Positions 44,003-55,846 of a stretch of DNA of 64,000 nucleotides are shown in pieces. Where the stretch lies: assembly GCA_007644065.1 (NCBI GenBank), contig VJWN01000011.1, positions 1,484,016 through 1,548,015 of the forward strand, read 5' to 3'. Position numbers and translations under genes: made by a program. Position 1 is the first letter of the stretch, and every line of letters begins with the position of its first letter. The notes beneath the pieces were generated by a model. The model was given only the letters and a program-made list of their open reading frames with translations, searched no databases and was not told the DNA's origin. The DNA is from Margaritispora aquatica. Its lineage: Eukaryota; Ascomycota; Leotiomycetes; Helotiales; Discinellaceae.

Positions 44003-44991
44003 ATGGCTTCCATCAATGGTGACAATGGCCCTGCTGGTGTAGAAATCAAGGCACCAGGATTGGACGTTTCTGGCACTGGCATCGATGCAAATGCCAAAAC
44101 TGATATTCAAAGTACTCATCCCATCCGAAACTACCCATGTCGCATAGCTAATACGCTTATCTAGACCCAAGCCAGGACACCAAGGCCACGCCATGGTCTG
44201 TAGAATCTGTTGTTGCAGATCTCCCTGGAGGGGCACCAACTATCGGGACTACCTCACCTGTCCCCTTCTTCCATATGGTTGAGCGTTTGAAGCTCACCAA
44301 GCGAGAGGGATGGCGCCGCTTTGGTATCAAGAGGTATGAATCGCCTCCCAGACCCTAGAGTGAAGTCTGCTAACAATACCCAAGCGGCGAGAGCATTGCT
44401 GACCACATGTATCGCATGTCCATAATCACCATGTTTGCCCCTTCATCGCTTTCCTCCAAACTGAATATCCCCCACTGCACAAAGATGGCACTTGTCCACG
44501 ACATGGCAGAGGCCTTGGTTGGAGACATCACACCAGTAGATGGCGTTCCCAAATCTGAAAAGAATCGTCGCGAGAGCACTACCATGGATTACTTCGTCAA
44601 TTCTCTGCTCGGGCGTGTTAATGGTGGTATTACGGGTGCTGAGATCAAGGCTGTTTGGCAAGAGTACGAGGATGGGGAGACACTAGAGAGCAAATTTGTA
44701 CACGACGTTGACAAGATTGAGTTAGTCTTGCAAATGGTAGAGTATGAGCGTGCTCATAACCATAAACTTGACCTGGGAGAATTCTCTTGGGTTAGTTCAC
44801 GCATCGAGATGCCAGAAGTCAAAGAGTGGTCGAATGCGCTGTTAAAGGAAAGAGAGGAGTTTTGGGGCAAGATCGAACATACCAGCTGGTACACTGAGGA
44901 CTCACCACCCGATTCAAAGGTACTGGCGGAGAAGAAGGAATACTATGGAATCAAAGGCCGAGATCAAACGGTTGAATCAGACGATCGATGA
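44003..44991 (+). CDS. HD-domain protein, HDDC2/YfbR-type 5'-deoxynucleotidase family
   Basis: Exons 44003-44111, 44165-44333 and 44385-44991; 294 residues. The metal-dependent HD motifs are ESIADHMYRM (His100), ALVHDMAEALVGDITP (His131-Asp132) and FVHDVDKIELVLQM (the distal Asp). This order matches the eukaryotic HDDC2 and yeast YGK1/YBR242W group, which hydrolyse deoxynucleoside 5'-monophosphates. The N-terminal ~70 residues are an extension without a clear fold. ATG 44003 lies in an AAAATGG context and starts the conserved exon. Introns are 51-53 bp. Confidence 0.9.
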
Positions 44992-45638
44992 ATTATTTCC
45001 TACCTCTTTTGAGATCAGGTATAAGTGGTATTCATAGACGAGATGACACATGAGTTATGACCATGGTGGGAGGATTGGATATGACTTGCATGTTGATACC
45101 TGGGGCGTTTCCGTGATTTCTACGACGGTTACATGCAATGCAAAGAATAGAGGAGCATTCTGAATTGCATAGAGATTGTTAACAATTCTTACTCGCTTGA
45201 TTCGTAGCCCTCAATTGCATCAAAGGGATTTTGAATCAGCCACGCATGTTCACGTACATTTCACTTGTAGTTTGTTATCAATCAGGCCAAATCAATGATT
45301 TCCAAGTACTGTAGAACATCTTAACCACCATATCAGACATTCTTAATTCACAATTGTACATGCATTACTGTAGGACATTTATTGTCCTCGCTAGTTCTTG
45401 GGTGTCTAGCCAGCCTCACCTCAGCCTTGCTGCAGGAACAACCAGACGAGGGGTCCATCTATCATTTGTTCAGTAATACACCTTTTGCACAACATATTGA
45501 ATTTTTAAGGGTTATCGGAGAGCGTATAGCTTTCTACAGGTATAGCGACGCCAAATTTTGCTCCAAGTCTGCATCGAATTGCTAGCCCCGATGAGAAACG
45601 ACCTTCGTATATGCCATTGAACTCACCACATTAGTGCC
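44992..45638. other. Intergenic, no gene seen
   Basis: The open frame at 45382-45585 lacks ATG and any motif. Probably the 3' flank of the HD gene and the promoter of SGF29. Confidence 0.5.
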
Positions 45639-46672
45639 ATGGCATCGCAGAGGAGCCGAGCACCTCGGAGTGGTGCTCGCGGGGATCATCAGGATGGAAT
45701 CAATCAAAAGGAAATGTGGGATGAGGTGAAGCGATTAGTTCATGGACTTGCATCTGGTGAAAGGGACGCCGCAGCGCATCATGAGAAGATTCTGGCCATC
45801 GAGGAAAGGCTACACGCGAAGAAGGGTACTCCTGAAGGTATTTGACTGATTCAGGAATGCAATATTAATGCTAATCTATTTTAAAACGCGTAGGAATCGC
45901 TATTGCAGACATAGAAGAGGCAAGTGTGTTATGGCGCGAGGGTGTCAAGATGGCCGAAACGCAAAAGACTCGCATCAACGATGAGCTCAAGACACGAATT
46001 GAGCTTTTGAGAGATACCCAGAAGATCAAAGAAAAGGAACAAGACAAGGCAAATGATGAAAGTTCAAATGCTGGGCGTGCATCAAGCTCGAGAACATCCG
46101 CCATGGATTTCGATGGTCCTTCAGACTCGCCAGTACCGTCACCGGCAGAAAATCGCCAGGTCAGAAAGGTTGGGGCTCCTAGGACTGGTAGTCAGCCACC
46201 TCGCGGAGCAGGAGAGAAAGACGGCACTCCTTCAGAGGCTGGTGAGCGTGCGACTAATAAGACTAAGGTCATATATCACCAAGGTCAAGAAGTCGCTTTC
46301 AAGCGTAAAATCCCTGGGAAAACGGAAGAGCAAGACTGGATTCAAGGACGTGTAGTCCGGGTCATTGGAGAGGGCAAGAGTCGTAGATATGATGTCAAAG
46401 ATCCGTATCCAGATGAGAACAGCGGGGGTCCCAATGTCTACAAGTCCTCGGCATCTCAAATGGTACCTATCCCACCAGAGGGAGCAACTCTGCTCGATTA
46501 TGAATCTGGTCGAATGGTGCTTGCGCTTTATCCAGAGACTACCACTTTCTACAGAGCTGAGGTGAAAGCGATGTTAGAAGGTGGCAAGAAAGTGCAGTTG
46601 CTGTTTGAGGGCGAGACTGATGCCCAGCTTCATGAGCAGGACAGGCGCTTCGTCTTGGACCATAAGGGATGA
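45639..46672 (+). CDS. SGF29: SAGA complex subunit SGF29 (tandem Tudor)
   Basis: Exons 45639-45837 and 45894-46672; 325 residues. An N-terminal coiled-coil half (EMWDEVKRLVHGL, LKTRIELLRDTQKIKEKEQDK) is followed by a low-complexity linker and the C-terminal SGF29 domain: HQGQEVAFKRKIPGK, DWIQGRVVRVIGEGKSRRYD, VKDPYPDE, ALYPETTTFYRAEV and VQLLFEGETD. The tandem Tudor domain binds H3K4me2/3 and brings the SAGA acetyltransferase module to promoters. The aromatic cage residues around YDVKDP and TTTFYRA are present. The protein should be nuclear. The intron has donor GAAG|GTATTT and branch GCTAAT. Confidence 0.95.
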
Positions 46673-47161
46673 ATGGTCTGGATTGAGAGAATTTGAAGGA
46701 ACTTCTACATCTAAGCTAGTTTGAGCACTTGGGATTAAGCGTGGCGTATGGAGCATCGGTAATGGGAAGTAAACAGGAAGATATCCCTTGTCAATTGTAC
46801 AAAGTCTGATGCAACGGATTTCCACCTTTCATTTTGGCTGGTGGGAAGATCTTAGATTGGGATTATTCGCCAGTGTGGTTTATATCGAGCAATTCTCCTA
46901 ATTGTGGATTGAGATCTTCAGTTCCAGGTACTCGTACATTTGCGGCTGAACGTATTTGCTTTTTGACAAGGCTCAAAAACGCCACAATATTGATCTCGTT
47001 CAGCTCCATTTGATATGTTTTACAAAGCGCCACATCAAGCGTTCATCATTGGGAAAGGGGCATAGACACGACATTCCTTTCTTATTTTGTAACAAAGTCA
47101 CGTAAGGGACAACATCTCCAAATATGTTCCGAGTCGTAGTATTTCTCTACAACTTTCGTCC
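46673..47161. other. Intergenic, no gene seen
   Basis: 489 bp between two plus-strand genes; no motif-bearing frame. Confidence 0.5.
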
Positions 47162-48938
47162 ATGTCGTCCACCAACATCACAATGGATATGAAGGTTCCT
47201 GACAGACTTATGCCATTCAAGATGCAGCTCACCAATACACTCACCAAGCTTTACCAGGTTGCCAATCTGCCGAGGTTCGCCTTTGCGATCAGAGTGGGCG
47301 CCTTGGTCCTCAGTGTTTTCATCACTTACTCCATTTTCTCGACCAGCTCAGTGCAAGGGATCGATTACAAGCAGGCACTCACGACGGCAGTGAAGGGAAA
47401 GAAAAATGTCTTCATAGAAAACTATCTCCAGCATGAAATTGACGGACCATTCGACAACAAAACGATAGTCGACTTATGCGCAAACACCAAATGGATGCCA
47501 GGAGTGATATTCAAATGTGATGCCCCAGAGGGTGCGGTAGGACATGTCCGAAATGTCTTCTTGAATTGTCTACGGTATTCAATTGAAGCTGGAGGTTAGT
47601 CATACTCCTATTACAATAATCTTTACTAACCTTAGTACAGCTTCTGGTTTCGTGATTCCCGAAATGTTGGCTCTCACCTCGGGCACAAAGTACAGTCTTG
47701 TCCCATTTGGCCACTTCTTCGACCTCAACCACTTCATGACATCGCTTAACCAAGCATGTCCTCAGATTCGCATATACTCACATGCGAATGACCTTTACGA
47801 CGTTCCCTCTACGTCACCAGCCATCCCAGTTGTTGCCGCATCCCTCACAAATAACGCTCTGATCGAGAAACATATTCTTGCATACCCCGGCAATTGGTCA
47901 CTCTCCTTCAAACAGTTTCTCGATGACACTCACCCTGTCCCCCCAACTGCCGCAAAGCCGGTTCTGGTATCGCTTGCCCCATCTCTGCTGGAATTCCCCC
48001 TGTCGTACGACGACGAACACTTCGTGCCCAACTTCGGACGCCTTATTCGATTCAGACTCGACACTCGCCGCATTGCTGCGGCTGTCTTGTACTCCATGAG
48101 TCAAAGGTACAAGCTAGAATTACTCTCCACCGCCGAGCATCTTGGTATTGTTCCCTCAACCTTCTACGGGGCGCACCTTAGAACAGGCGTAGATGCCATA
48201 GCGGCAGGGTGGACGAGCTATGAGGTCCAGAGCGCCAACTACATCCGCGAAGCCTCGCACTACCAGCTGCCAGTCATGTACGTGGCTTCCGGGAGCCTTG
48301 AGGATCTCGAGCGTCTGGCGAAGACGGCTGCTGATAACTCCATTACCATCGAGACGAAGGAGTCGCTCCTTAGCGCTCCATCGGCGGTCCTCGGTCAGCC
48401 ACCGGTAGCGGTCAAGGGTCTTGAGAAGGAGTGGGCGGCCTTGCAGACGCTGAATTGGGACCAGCAACTGCTGGTGGACTACGAAGTTCTGTTAAGGGCG
48501 AGTATGTTTGGTGGAACATGGGAGAGCAGTTTTGGCTGGAATGTGGCAATGAGAAGGCACGTTGTTGCTGGTAATGGGGCGTGGATGCCTATTGCAAAGA
48601 GAGAGGAAGAGGAGCTGATGGTGGTGAGGGAGCTTGGTGATGAGGAAGTGAAGGCTGGCAGGAGTTTACCTCGAAGAGTATCTCCCATCACTAGGAGAAA
48701 CGCAATATCCGAACAGCAAGGAGCCTCCACAAGCTCCTCTTCTGCCAGAGACGCAGCTGAAAGCAGCGACATTAGTGCAGAATGGGTTCAGGCAGAGTTG
48801 GAGGTCAGAGCTGAGGAAAAGAGAAACGCAAAAGTTGAGATGTCGAATCCCGATGACAAGGCATTCAGTGATGGGCTGAGTGTTATGTTTGGTCCCACGG
48901 ACGCGGGGAGGAGGATCGTGGCTAGTATGTGGCCGTGA
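47162..48938 (+). CDS. Type II membrane protein, O-fucosyltransferase-like
   Basis: Exons 47162-47594 and 47641-48938; 576 residues. One transmembrane segment at 39-60 (FAFAIRVGALVLSVFITYSIF) follows a short basic cytosolic tail, so the bulk should be luminal (Golgi/ER). The luminal part has GDP-fucose O-fucosyltransferase-like marks: AHLRTGVDA (from 322) and LVDYEVLLRASMFGGTWESS followed by FGWNVAMRRH (about 437-448). CDAPEGAVGHVRNVFLNCLR may be the donor-side motif. Fungal members of this superfamily are largely uncharacterised, and GDP-fucose use is not proven. The last ~100 residues are charged and probably disordered. Confidence 0.75.
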
Positions 48939-49575
48939 GTGGGTATGTGCGTGCATAGAGAGACCGCGAGAGTCTTGGCTGGCGTTGATGGTGTATTTTC
49001 ATGTTCATATTTGGGACTCGGTGGGGGTTGGGTTGGGGCAAGGAAATGGACTGGGCGCATGGTTATACATTGCGTTGCTTACTCCTCTATGCTCTCTCAT
49101 AGGAGTATCGTTGTCTTATTAGGCGAGCTCTCCGAGCATGCAAGCAAAGTAAAACAACTCTCCAATGCACATGTAAAAACTGCCCGTCGCTTGACTCGCT
49201 GCCAGGTGACTGTCGACCCAGCCAAGTGTGAGAAAATGCTTGGGAAAGTTTGTGAGTGGCACGAGATCCCCAGCGTACCCCACTACCCCGCGTATAGAAG
49301 TCGGTACAGCTGTAGCCGAGGCCAGCATTCATGTGCAAGCGGAATATCTTCAGCCGAACGAGTCCGTTTCATCTGACCTCTCTCTCGCTCTCGCAATAAA
49401 TAAAAGTTCGAAGAAACCGACATTCTCTGTTGCGTTCATTTTCTCGTTCTTCCCCTGCTTTGAGCTCTCCACGATCTTGCTTCTAGATATACAGCTAGTA
49501 ATAAGCAAACTGCTCAGTCGACGAAGACGCAAGACATCCATTCTCTGAAAGTATCACAGATACCAGTTGTACAAG
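48939..49575. other. Intergenic, no gene seen
   Basis: Promoter of the GH105 gene; a TCTCTCTCGC CT-rich stretch at 49378-49395. No supported ORF. Confidence 0.5.
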
Positions 49576-50697
49576 ATGCCCAAGACATTCGCAGAAGTCG
49601 ACTCCGATGTCGTGCACCACCAAATCAAGCTCCTCATCCACAACCTCGTCTCCATCACCGACCACACAGGCGAGTTCCTCATGACCCTGCCCGATGGCCG
49701 CGTGATCGACACCAAAGGCTGGAACGACTGGGAATGGACACACGGTGTTGGCCTGTATGGGCTCTACAAATACTACTCCCTCACGGGTGATGAGCCCACA
49801 CTCGCGGTGGTGGAGGAGTGGTTCCAGAACCGCTTCGCGGCTGGTGGCACAACCAAGAACATCAACACCATGGCGGCATTCTTGACGCTTGCACATCTGT
49901 ATGAGAAGGATCCTGTCAAGCATATGAAGTACCTCCCGTGGCTGGATAGTTGGGCCGAGTGGGCAATGCATGATTTGGAGAGGACGGATTATGGCGGAAT
50001 GCAGCACATCACGTATCTGACGCCCAACACGCAGCAACTGTGGGATGACACTCTGATGATGACTGTGCTGCCATTGGCAAAGATTGGAAAGGTTTTGAAT
50101 AGACCACAGTATGTCGAGGAGGCGAAAAGACAGTTCCTGCTTCATATCAAGTACCTGTTCGATCCCCAGACCGGACTGTGGTTCCACGGCTGGACATTTG
50201 AGGAGGGCGGACACAACTTTGCGAGAGCAAGGTGGGCGAGAGGCAACAGTTGGATCACCATTGTGATACCCGAGTTCATTGAGCTCTTGGACCTGCCAGC
50301 CACGGATCCTATACGCTGCCACTTGATCGATACCCTGGAGGCTCAATGCCGGGCACTGAAGAAGTTCCAGGACCCATCTGGGCTCTGGCGAACATTACTC
50401 GATGTCGAAGATGAGGGGTCGTATCTGGAGAGTTCGGCGACAGCAGGTTTCGCGTATGGAATCTTGATGGCTCAACGGAAACGATATATTGGCAAGGAGT
50501 ATGAGGATGTCGCCATCAAGGCGATTAAGGCGGTTTTGGGCCAGATTGATGCTCATGGCGAGCTGCAAAACACAAGTTTCGGAACTGGTATGGGAGACTC
50601 GTTACAGTTCTATAAGGATATCAAGCGAACCAGTATGCCGTATGGACAAGCAATGGCCATTATGGCATTGGGCGAGTTCCTGAGGAAATTCCTGTAG
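49576..50697 (+). CDS. GH105 family unsaturated glucuronyl/rhamnogalacturonyl hydrolase
   Basis: A single exon of 373 residues. The (α/α)6 GH105 pattern is clear: WNDWEWTHGVGLYGLYKYY, NINTMAAFLTLAHLYE, the catalytic acid region LWDDTLMM (Asp157/158), DPQTGLWFHGW, NFARARWARGNSWI and a final MPYGQAMAIMALGEF. These enzymes remove unsaturated uronic acid from oligosaccharides made by pectin or rhamnogalacturonan lyases. There is no signal peptide, which suggests intracellular action on imported oligosaccharides. ATG 49576 starts the conserved part; the codon three positions upstream is not ATG. It is the only carbohydrate-active enzyme seen in the window and fits a plant-associated lifestyle. Confidence 0.92.
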   Translation: MPKTFAEVDSDVVHHQIKLLIHNLVSITDHTGEFLMTLPDGRVIDTKGWNDWEWTHGVGLYGLYKYYSLTGDEPTLAVVEEWFQNRFAAGGTTKNINTMAAFLTLAHLYEKDPVKHMKYLPWLDSWAEWAMHDLERTDYGGMQHITYLTPNTQQLWDDTLMMTVLPLAKIGKVLNRPQYVEEAKRQFLLHIKYLFDPQTGLWFHGWTFEEGGHNFARARWARGNSWITIVIPEFIELLDLPATDPIRCHLIDTLEAQCRALKKFQDPSGLWRTLLDVEDEGSYLESSATAGFAYGILMAQRKRYIGKEYEDVAIKAIKAVLGQIDAHGELQNTSFGTGMGDSLQFYKDIKRTSMPYGQAMAIMALGEFLRKFL

Positions 50698-50791
50698 ATT
50701 GCTCATATAAATGAAAGTAATGCCTGTCTGAATTTAGCATTTTGACGTTCGAAGTGGTAGCGTGCTACAAACTTCCAAATTGAATTTGGCA

Positions 50792-51805
50792 TCATTTTCC
50801 ATGGCTACCTTCAAGATCAGCACTCAAGCCATCAAGAAATGAGTCTGCTTGCTTCTTCGCTCTCTTCTGTCCAATAGCTTGTCTCCTCTCCGCAATTTCC
50901 TTCTTCCTCTTCTCCTTCTTCTCCTCACGACCCCTTCTCACCCTCTCCGTCTCCAAGCGCTCCCTCTCGAGCGCTTCCATCTCCTCTCCTCGCATGGTCT
51001 CATCTTTAGAAAACGAATAGAAACCAACACCCTTCGTTCTGATTTCTTTATCTGCTTCATAGTGCTTCATATCTGGTGGCGTGAGACTCCTGTCCCGTTT
51101 CTTCGCTAACTCCTCCATTCTCGCCGCTATGGGCTCGTCTGGATTGAATGCCATCACTTGCACGGTATCGCCATATATGAGGTTCGCTGGCATGGCTGGC
51201 CTGGCAGACAATCTATCCAGTTCTTCAGCTCCAAGTAATTGATTTCTCTTCCTCCTTTCCATTCTCGCTGCGTCTGCTTTCGTGCCTCGCTTGGATCGAC
51301 CATATTCATCTTCGAAATCTACCATCTCGCCTCCATCATCATCATCCTCGCTTTCTGAGTCGTCAGAGGACTCGACCTCGCCTTTCTCCTGCCGTTCGGC
51401 CCATTTGCGATCAAAATCAATCAAGGTTTCGTCGTCCTCATTATGTTCCCCGTGCTTCATGCGATTGTAAATCTTGGCCTTAGCCTCCATCTTCTTCCTC
51501 GACCGGTGCAACACAGCATTGTCCACCTCTCCAATATCCTTCGTAGTTCGCCTTCTCTGGGTCTCCTCTTTCTCCTCCAAATCCTGCGCTGCCCGCTTCT
51601 TCGCGTTTCGGTTGTGCGTAGAGAATATGTCTTCTTTTGTCTTGTTTGGTCGAGGCCGCCCCGCGGTAGTTTTAGAATTTGAGTTCGATGTAGAGAGAAG
51701 ACTAGAGAGCGTGGACGAGAACGCGAGACTGGTTGATGAGGAGAGTTCTTTAGGAGTGTTCTTGGGTTTGCGAATGCCGTAAAGGTTGCCAGTTTCTGAA
51801 GCCAT
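50792..51805 (-). CDS. CCDC174-like (DUF4078) conserved protein
   Basis: A single exon of 337 residues, strongly charged. Visible parts: an N-terminal YGIRKPKNTPKEL, a KAKIYNRMKHGE helix, an acidic run SSDDSESEDDDDGGEMVDFE, then DEYGRSKRGTK and the conserved GVGFYSFSKDETMR block, followed by a long Glu/Arg/Lys coiled coil (about 275-325). This order matches the CCDC174 family, nuclear proteins linked to the exon junction complex and splicing in animals. The fungal function is not established. It is convergent with GH105 (only 94 bp between stops), so the 3' UTRs probably overlap. Confidence 0.8.
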   Translation of the reverse strand: MASETGNLYGIRKPKNTPKELSSSTSLAFSSTLSSLLSTSNSNSKTTAGRPRPNKTKEDIFSTHNRNAKKRAAQDLEEKEETQRRRTTKDIGEVDNAVLHRSRKKMEAKAKIYNRMKHGEHNEDDETLIDFDRKWAERQEKGEVESSDDSESEDDDDGGEMVDFEDEYGRSKRGTKADAARMERRKRNQLLGAEELDRLSARPAMPANLIYGDTVQVMAFNPDEPIAARMEELAKKRDRSLTPPDMKHYEADKEIRTKGVGFYSFSKDETMRGEEMEALERERLETERVRRGREEKKEKRKKEIAERRQAIGQKRAKKQADSFLDGLSADLEGSHGK

Positions 51806-52366
51806 GTCTTATCTACAAGACTGAAGTGTTTTCCTTCGCTAGCGAAGAGGCCCAGAAGATCTCTATGAAGGAGAGCGAACAATAATATTGAGTTCCGAAG
51901 TTACCAATACTGTTATCGTTCCGTTTCGAGGTGACGGCAGTATCTATGCGTGTAAGGCTGAGGTTGATGGCAAATAAAATATGGAGTGAACTTTGGCTTG
52001 TTTCCTTTGGTGTGGTGTAAAAACTGGGGTAAAGCGTCATCGAATATAGGCTCTCACTCAGCCTTGCCGGACAGGCCCTGCCCCTGAATTTTCAGCATGC
52101 ATGCAGCTACTGGAAAGTGTCACACCTTCTGACACATTCACTAACTCTCACTGGCTCCAACTGGTCCAACCAAAAATATAAAGTCAACTCTGAGTAAGTC
52201 CAAATTCTTTCGTTAAGACATTATTCAAGACATTGTTTAATGGGCAATTGACATACGCGGTGGGAATATTTCGATCTGGTACAAATTTTAAACTCATCTC
52301 AAATCAATGGAACTCCAAGCTGACCTCGTTCACTTAGTATTACAACATCGCCAACCCATCTTCACA
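51806..52366. promoter_or_regulatory. Divergent promoter region, CCDC174-like and OTC
   Basis: 561 bp between divergent starts. TGAGTAA and TGACTC-like Gcn4/CPC1-type sites would be expected before an arginine gene; GTCAACTCTGAGTAAG occurs at about 52182, but no perfect TGACTCA was confirmed by eye. An in-frame ATG at 52307 precedes the chosen OTC start. Confidence 0.35.
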
Positions 52367-53559
52367 ATGCTCTCTTCAACCCATTTGCGTACTGCTAACG
52401 CAGCTGTTCAACAAATTTCCAGAGCCTCCAAACGCACAATTGCAAGTGCTACTACTCCCTCTGTTACTTCAACCACCCAAGCACCCCGCCATTTGCTCTC
52501 AATTGCAGATGTTACACCCTCCGAGTTCTCCACATTGGTCCGCAATGCTGCTAGCTACAAGTCCTCCATAAAGGCTGGCAAGACCCATATTGCCATCCAG
52601 AATGCTCTGCAGCACAAGACAGTGGCTATGATGTTCAACAAACGATCAACCCGTACTCGAGTCTCCACAGAAGCTGCAGTTGCTCAGATGGGTGGGCATC
52701 CTATGTTCTTGGGCAAAGACGACATTCAACTTGGTGTAAATGAATCTCTATATGATACCTCTGTGGTTATCTCGAGCATGACTTCATGCATGGTAGCTCG
52801 TGTAGGACCTCACTCCGATGTTGCAGACCTAGCCAAGCACTCCACTGTCCCTGTTATCAACGCCCTTTCGGATTCATTCCACCCTCTCCAAACAGTGGCA
52901 GATTTTCTCACCATACATGAAGCTTTCCCAAATGATGGAGATAATCTTGGGGTTCAAGGTTTGAAAGTTGCTTGGATTGGAGATGCCAACAATGTCCTCT
53001 TCGACCTCGCCATTGCATGTGTGAAGCTGGGTGTGCATATCTCAGTTGCTGCTCCTGAAGGCTACACTATCCCCGCCAGCTTCCGTGAAATAATTCTGGC
53101 CGCAGGAGAAGGTGTGATCTCGCCAGGTACATTGACAGAAACCAACGTTCCAGAGGAAGCAATCAAGAATGCAGATATCCTGGTCACAGATACATGGATT
53201 TCTATGGGTCAGGAGGAAGAATCAGCGAAGAGGTTGGAGGCTTTTAAAGGCTTCCAGATCACCAACGAGCTAGCTGCTCGTGGTGGAGCGAAAGAAGGTT
53301 GGAAGTTTATGCATTGCCTTCCTCGTCATCAGGAGGAGGTGGCGGATGAAGTTTTCTACAGTCCCAGAAGCTTGGTATTCCCGGAAGCGGAAAACAGGCT
53401 GTGGGCTGTGATGTGTGAGTTTTTCTTGTCTATTGATATCTCAGATATTGTCGCTAACATAAGATAGCTGTGCTGAAATCCTTTGTCGCTGATAAAGGTG
53501 ACATATATGAGGATAGTGTCCAGATTAGGCGATATAAATCCTTTTCTGCAAAGCCCTAA
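52367..53559 (+). CDS. argB: Ornithine carbamoyltransferase, mitochondrial
   Basis: Exons 52367-53414 and 53468-53559; 379 residues. A Ser/Thr/Arg-rich presequence (MLSSTHLRTANAAVQQISRA) leads into the enzyme. The carbamoyl-phosphate site STRTR is at 94-98, HPLQ at 172-175, SMG near 279-281, and the ornithine/active-site HCLPRH at 316-321. It makes citrulline from ornithine and carbamoyl phosphate in arginine synthesis. An earlier in-frame ATG (52307) would add 20 residues that spoil the presequence, so 52367 was preferred. The intron near the 3' end (TG|T|GTGAGT...GATAG) is needed to reach the conserved SVLKSFV... C-terminus. NPR2 follows on the same strand 383 bp later. Confidence 0.95.
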
Positions 53560-53942
53560 ATGCGCAGCAGATTTATGTCATTGGGGGAAAAGAAAAGTTT
53601 GGCGTTTAGAGATACCTTTGCTAGTTCCAAAAATGATATAATGCAAGATTCAACGAAGATGTTTTCGAGTGATACATAGAAACTTCCTCGACTTGCGTGT
53701 CTTTTGTTTTCGAGTAAAGTCAAGTAAGTAGATACCGAGGGGTGCGGCCGCCTTTGGCGAGAGGCGCTTTCATGACGAACATCAAGAAATAATCGTACAC
53801 TTACTCTCGCTACTGCATCTCCACAACTATCACTTTGACACCTTCGCCTTAGCTCGATTTCTGTTGGAACAAAGAGAAGTTTCCTGCGACCAATGCAGTG
53901 GAGGGGAGAGTCTAATTAAGCTAAAGAGATGGTGAAAGAATC
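53560..53942. other. Intergenic between OTC and NPR2
   Basis: 383 bp, no gene seen; contains GCGGCCGC at 53746-53753. Confidence 0.5.
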
Positions 53943-55409
53943 ATGATCTTAGGAATCTTCTTTGCACGTTTTCTTTCCGAGCAAGGTACGCAGGTCACTC
54001 ATTCTGTCTGGAAACTTCCCATTATGATCATTCACAATCATTTTGTGCGGCATAAGCAAAGAGAGATCAATGATAGACAGATTTGCTTCTATAATGTCAC
54101 TCCTCCATGAAAAACAACGTTATCTAACGAATCACCAGGAACCAAAGTCGTCCACCAGAGTCCCCCAGGATGCATCGTCAACGAGCCCGATGTCGACAAA
54201 CCGCAGCTCTTCAACTGGGACACCATGTCCGAGTATGTGGTTCCCCGGCAGGCTTTTTGCAACCGCTATGTGACGATCTGTGATCCAGAGTACAAGTACC
54301 GTCTCCTTGGCCACCCAGTCTGCATCAAAGATGAGAAGTACTTTCGAAATGAGTTCATATTCAACTTTTGCATCGTGGTCGATATCTCGATCCCTTTGGA
54401 TAAGATCCCCTATGAAGGCGTGGTCAGGAGACTCGCTGCTTTCTTTACGGAAATGGAGATTCAGAATCAGTACTTGAGTAAGGAGAAAGTGTCAGAGGAT
54501 AGACGGTCCATTGCTGCTCTACTGGAAATCATCAAGGAGGATTTAAATAACTACAACGAATGCATGATCCCAGTTGGTAAGTATCACAATTCATTCATCC
54601 TGTTTATGGGGTTAGCCATCCCTCGGCTTCTTCAGCTCACAAAACCCCCCTCAGACGACGCAAACACAATCAACATGAAGCTCTTCCCAACCCACGACCA
54701 CCCACCCCCCATCAAAGCCTGGCACGTCCCCGTCTCCAAAACAGACTTCACCGCCATCGTCGACGACACCTGGGACCTGACCATGAAGCGCACCATCGCC
54801 GAGATCAACGGAATCCGCAGCGTGCGCCACATCGCTGCCGACGGCGATATCGCCATCGACCTCGTTGCCACGGCCCTCCAGCACCTGCTGTACTACGACT
54901 CCATCCTCATGCTTGACACCTTCGCCTTCTCTAACATCTACGCCCCTGGTCCGGAGCTCAACGATTTCATCACCAACTCTGATGCGGAGGGCTTACAGGA
55001 TGAGTGCGCTAATTATGTGTATATCAATGGGCCGCGATTGCCGAATTTCTTCCTCGTGAGGTTGTTCACTACTCTATGTATCTCACGCACGCTGAAGGAG
55101 TGGTTGCACCTTCACATGAGCCAAGGCTTTGCGGTGATGAACTATGTGGACGTGAGGCGCTTTGTCCAGTTCGGTCTAATCAAAGGCTTGATTTATCGAG
55201 TGCATAAGTATGTCATCTCCGGCCAGCAACTGAGGAATCTTTCGAGTGGAAGGGTGGTCAAGAGTCACGGGGGAGATGTGCTGCAAAGTTATGCAGATGG
55301 CACGCATTGCTTTGATCAGATCATTGCCGAGAAAAATATGGGTGATGAGAAGATCATGGGGATGTTGAGGAAGTTTCCAAAGGGGGATGTGGAAGTTATC
55401 TATCGCTGA
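53943..55409 (+). CDS. NPR2: Nitrogen permease regulator 2 (NPRL2 homolog)
   Basis: Exons 53943-53985, 54139-54576 and 54655-55409; 411 residues. The first exon (14 codons, MILGIFFARFLSEQ) supplies the start of the longin-like N-lobe and joins GTKVVHQSPPGCIV. Then come SEYVVPRQAFCNRYVTIC and YRLLGHPVCI, the central DDANTINMKLFP, and VDVRRFVQFGLIKGLIYRVHKY, all hallmarks of Npr2/NPRL2. Npr2 acts with Npr3 and Iml1 in SEACIT/GATOR1, which restrains TORC1 under amino-acid limitation. The second intron is 78 bp (26 codons) and has no stop, so an unspliced message stays in frame. Exon 1 is separated by a 153-bp intron. It follows the arginine gene OTC. Confidence 0.93.
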
Positions 55410-55846
55410 GAGCATGGCGAAATGAATCATAGCTACGCAAAAGACTCGTCAATGCCAGTTACAAGACCTCAATACCATTATGTTCATATCCGTAGATACC
55501 AATCTTACGTAGAACATTATTAACAGTGAACTTAATGTCCATTTCATCAGTCAGGTTAATTTTCACACTGATATTCGTTCAAACTACACCAGGTAAGTTT
55601 TAGTGCACTCAAATTGTAGTGCATTTTCAGGCAAACTATTGGGTATCTCTGCAGTTCCTTGCCCATTCTGAAATCCATCTTCAAGAACCTTTTGCGCCAA
55701 TAGCCAGTTTCATCTTTGCCATCGTCGTCCATGCCTTCGCCTAAAATTACAATTATAAACAACAACTTCAAGCCACCATGGGAAAGCTAAATTGAGCTTC
55801 CTGAACTCCGATGCCCTTTTGACTGTATTGAATTTTAAACAAGGCT
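55410..55846. other. Intergenic between convergent genes
   Basis: 437 bp; no gene seen. Confidence 0.5.

Noticed and set aside
44407..44585. Shadow ORFs antisense to the HD-domain gene
   Set aside because: The plus-strand HD motifs and splice junctions fully explain this sequence.
52307..52366. Upstream ATG extension of ornithine carbamoyltransferase
   Set aside because: The extra 20 residues begin with acidic residues and would mask the typical mitochondrial presequence that starts at 52367.
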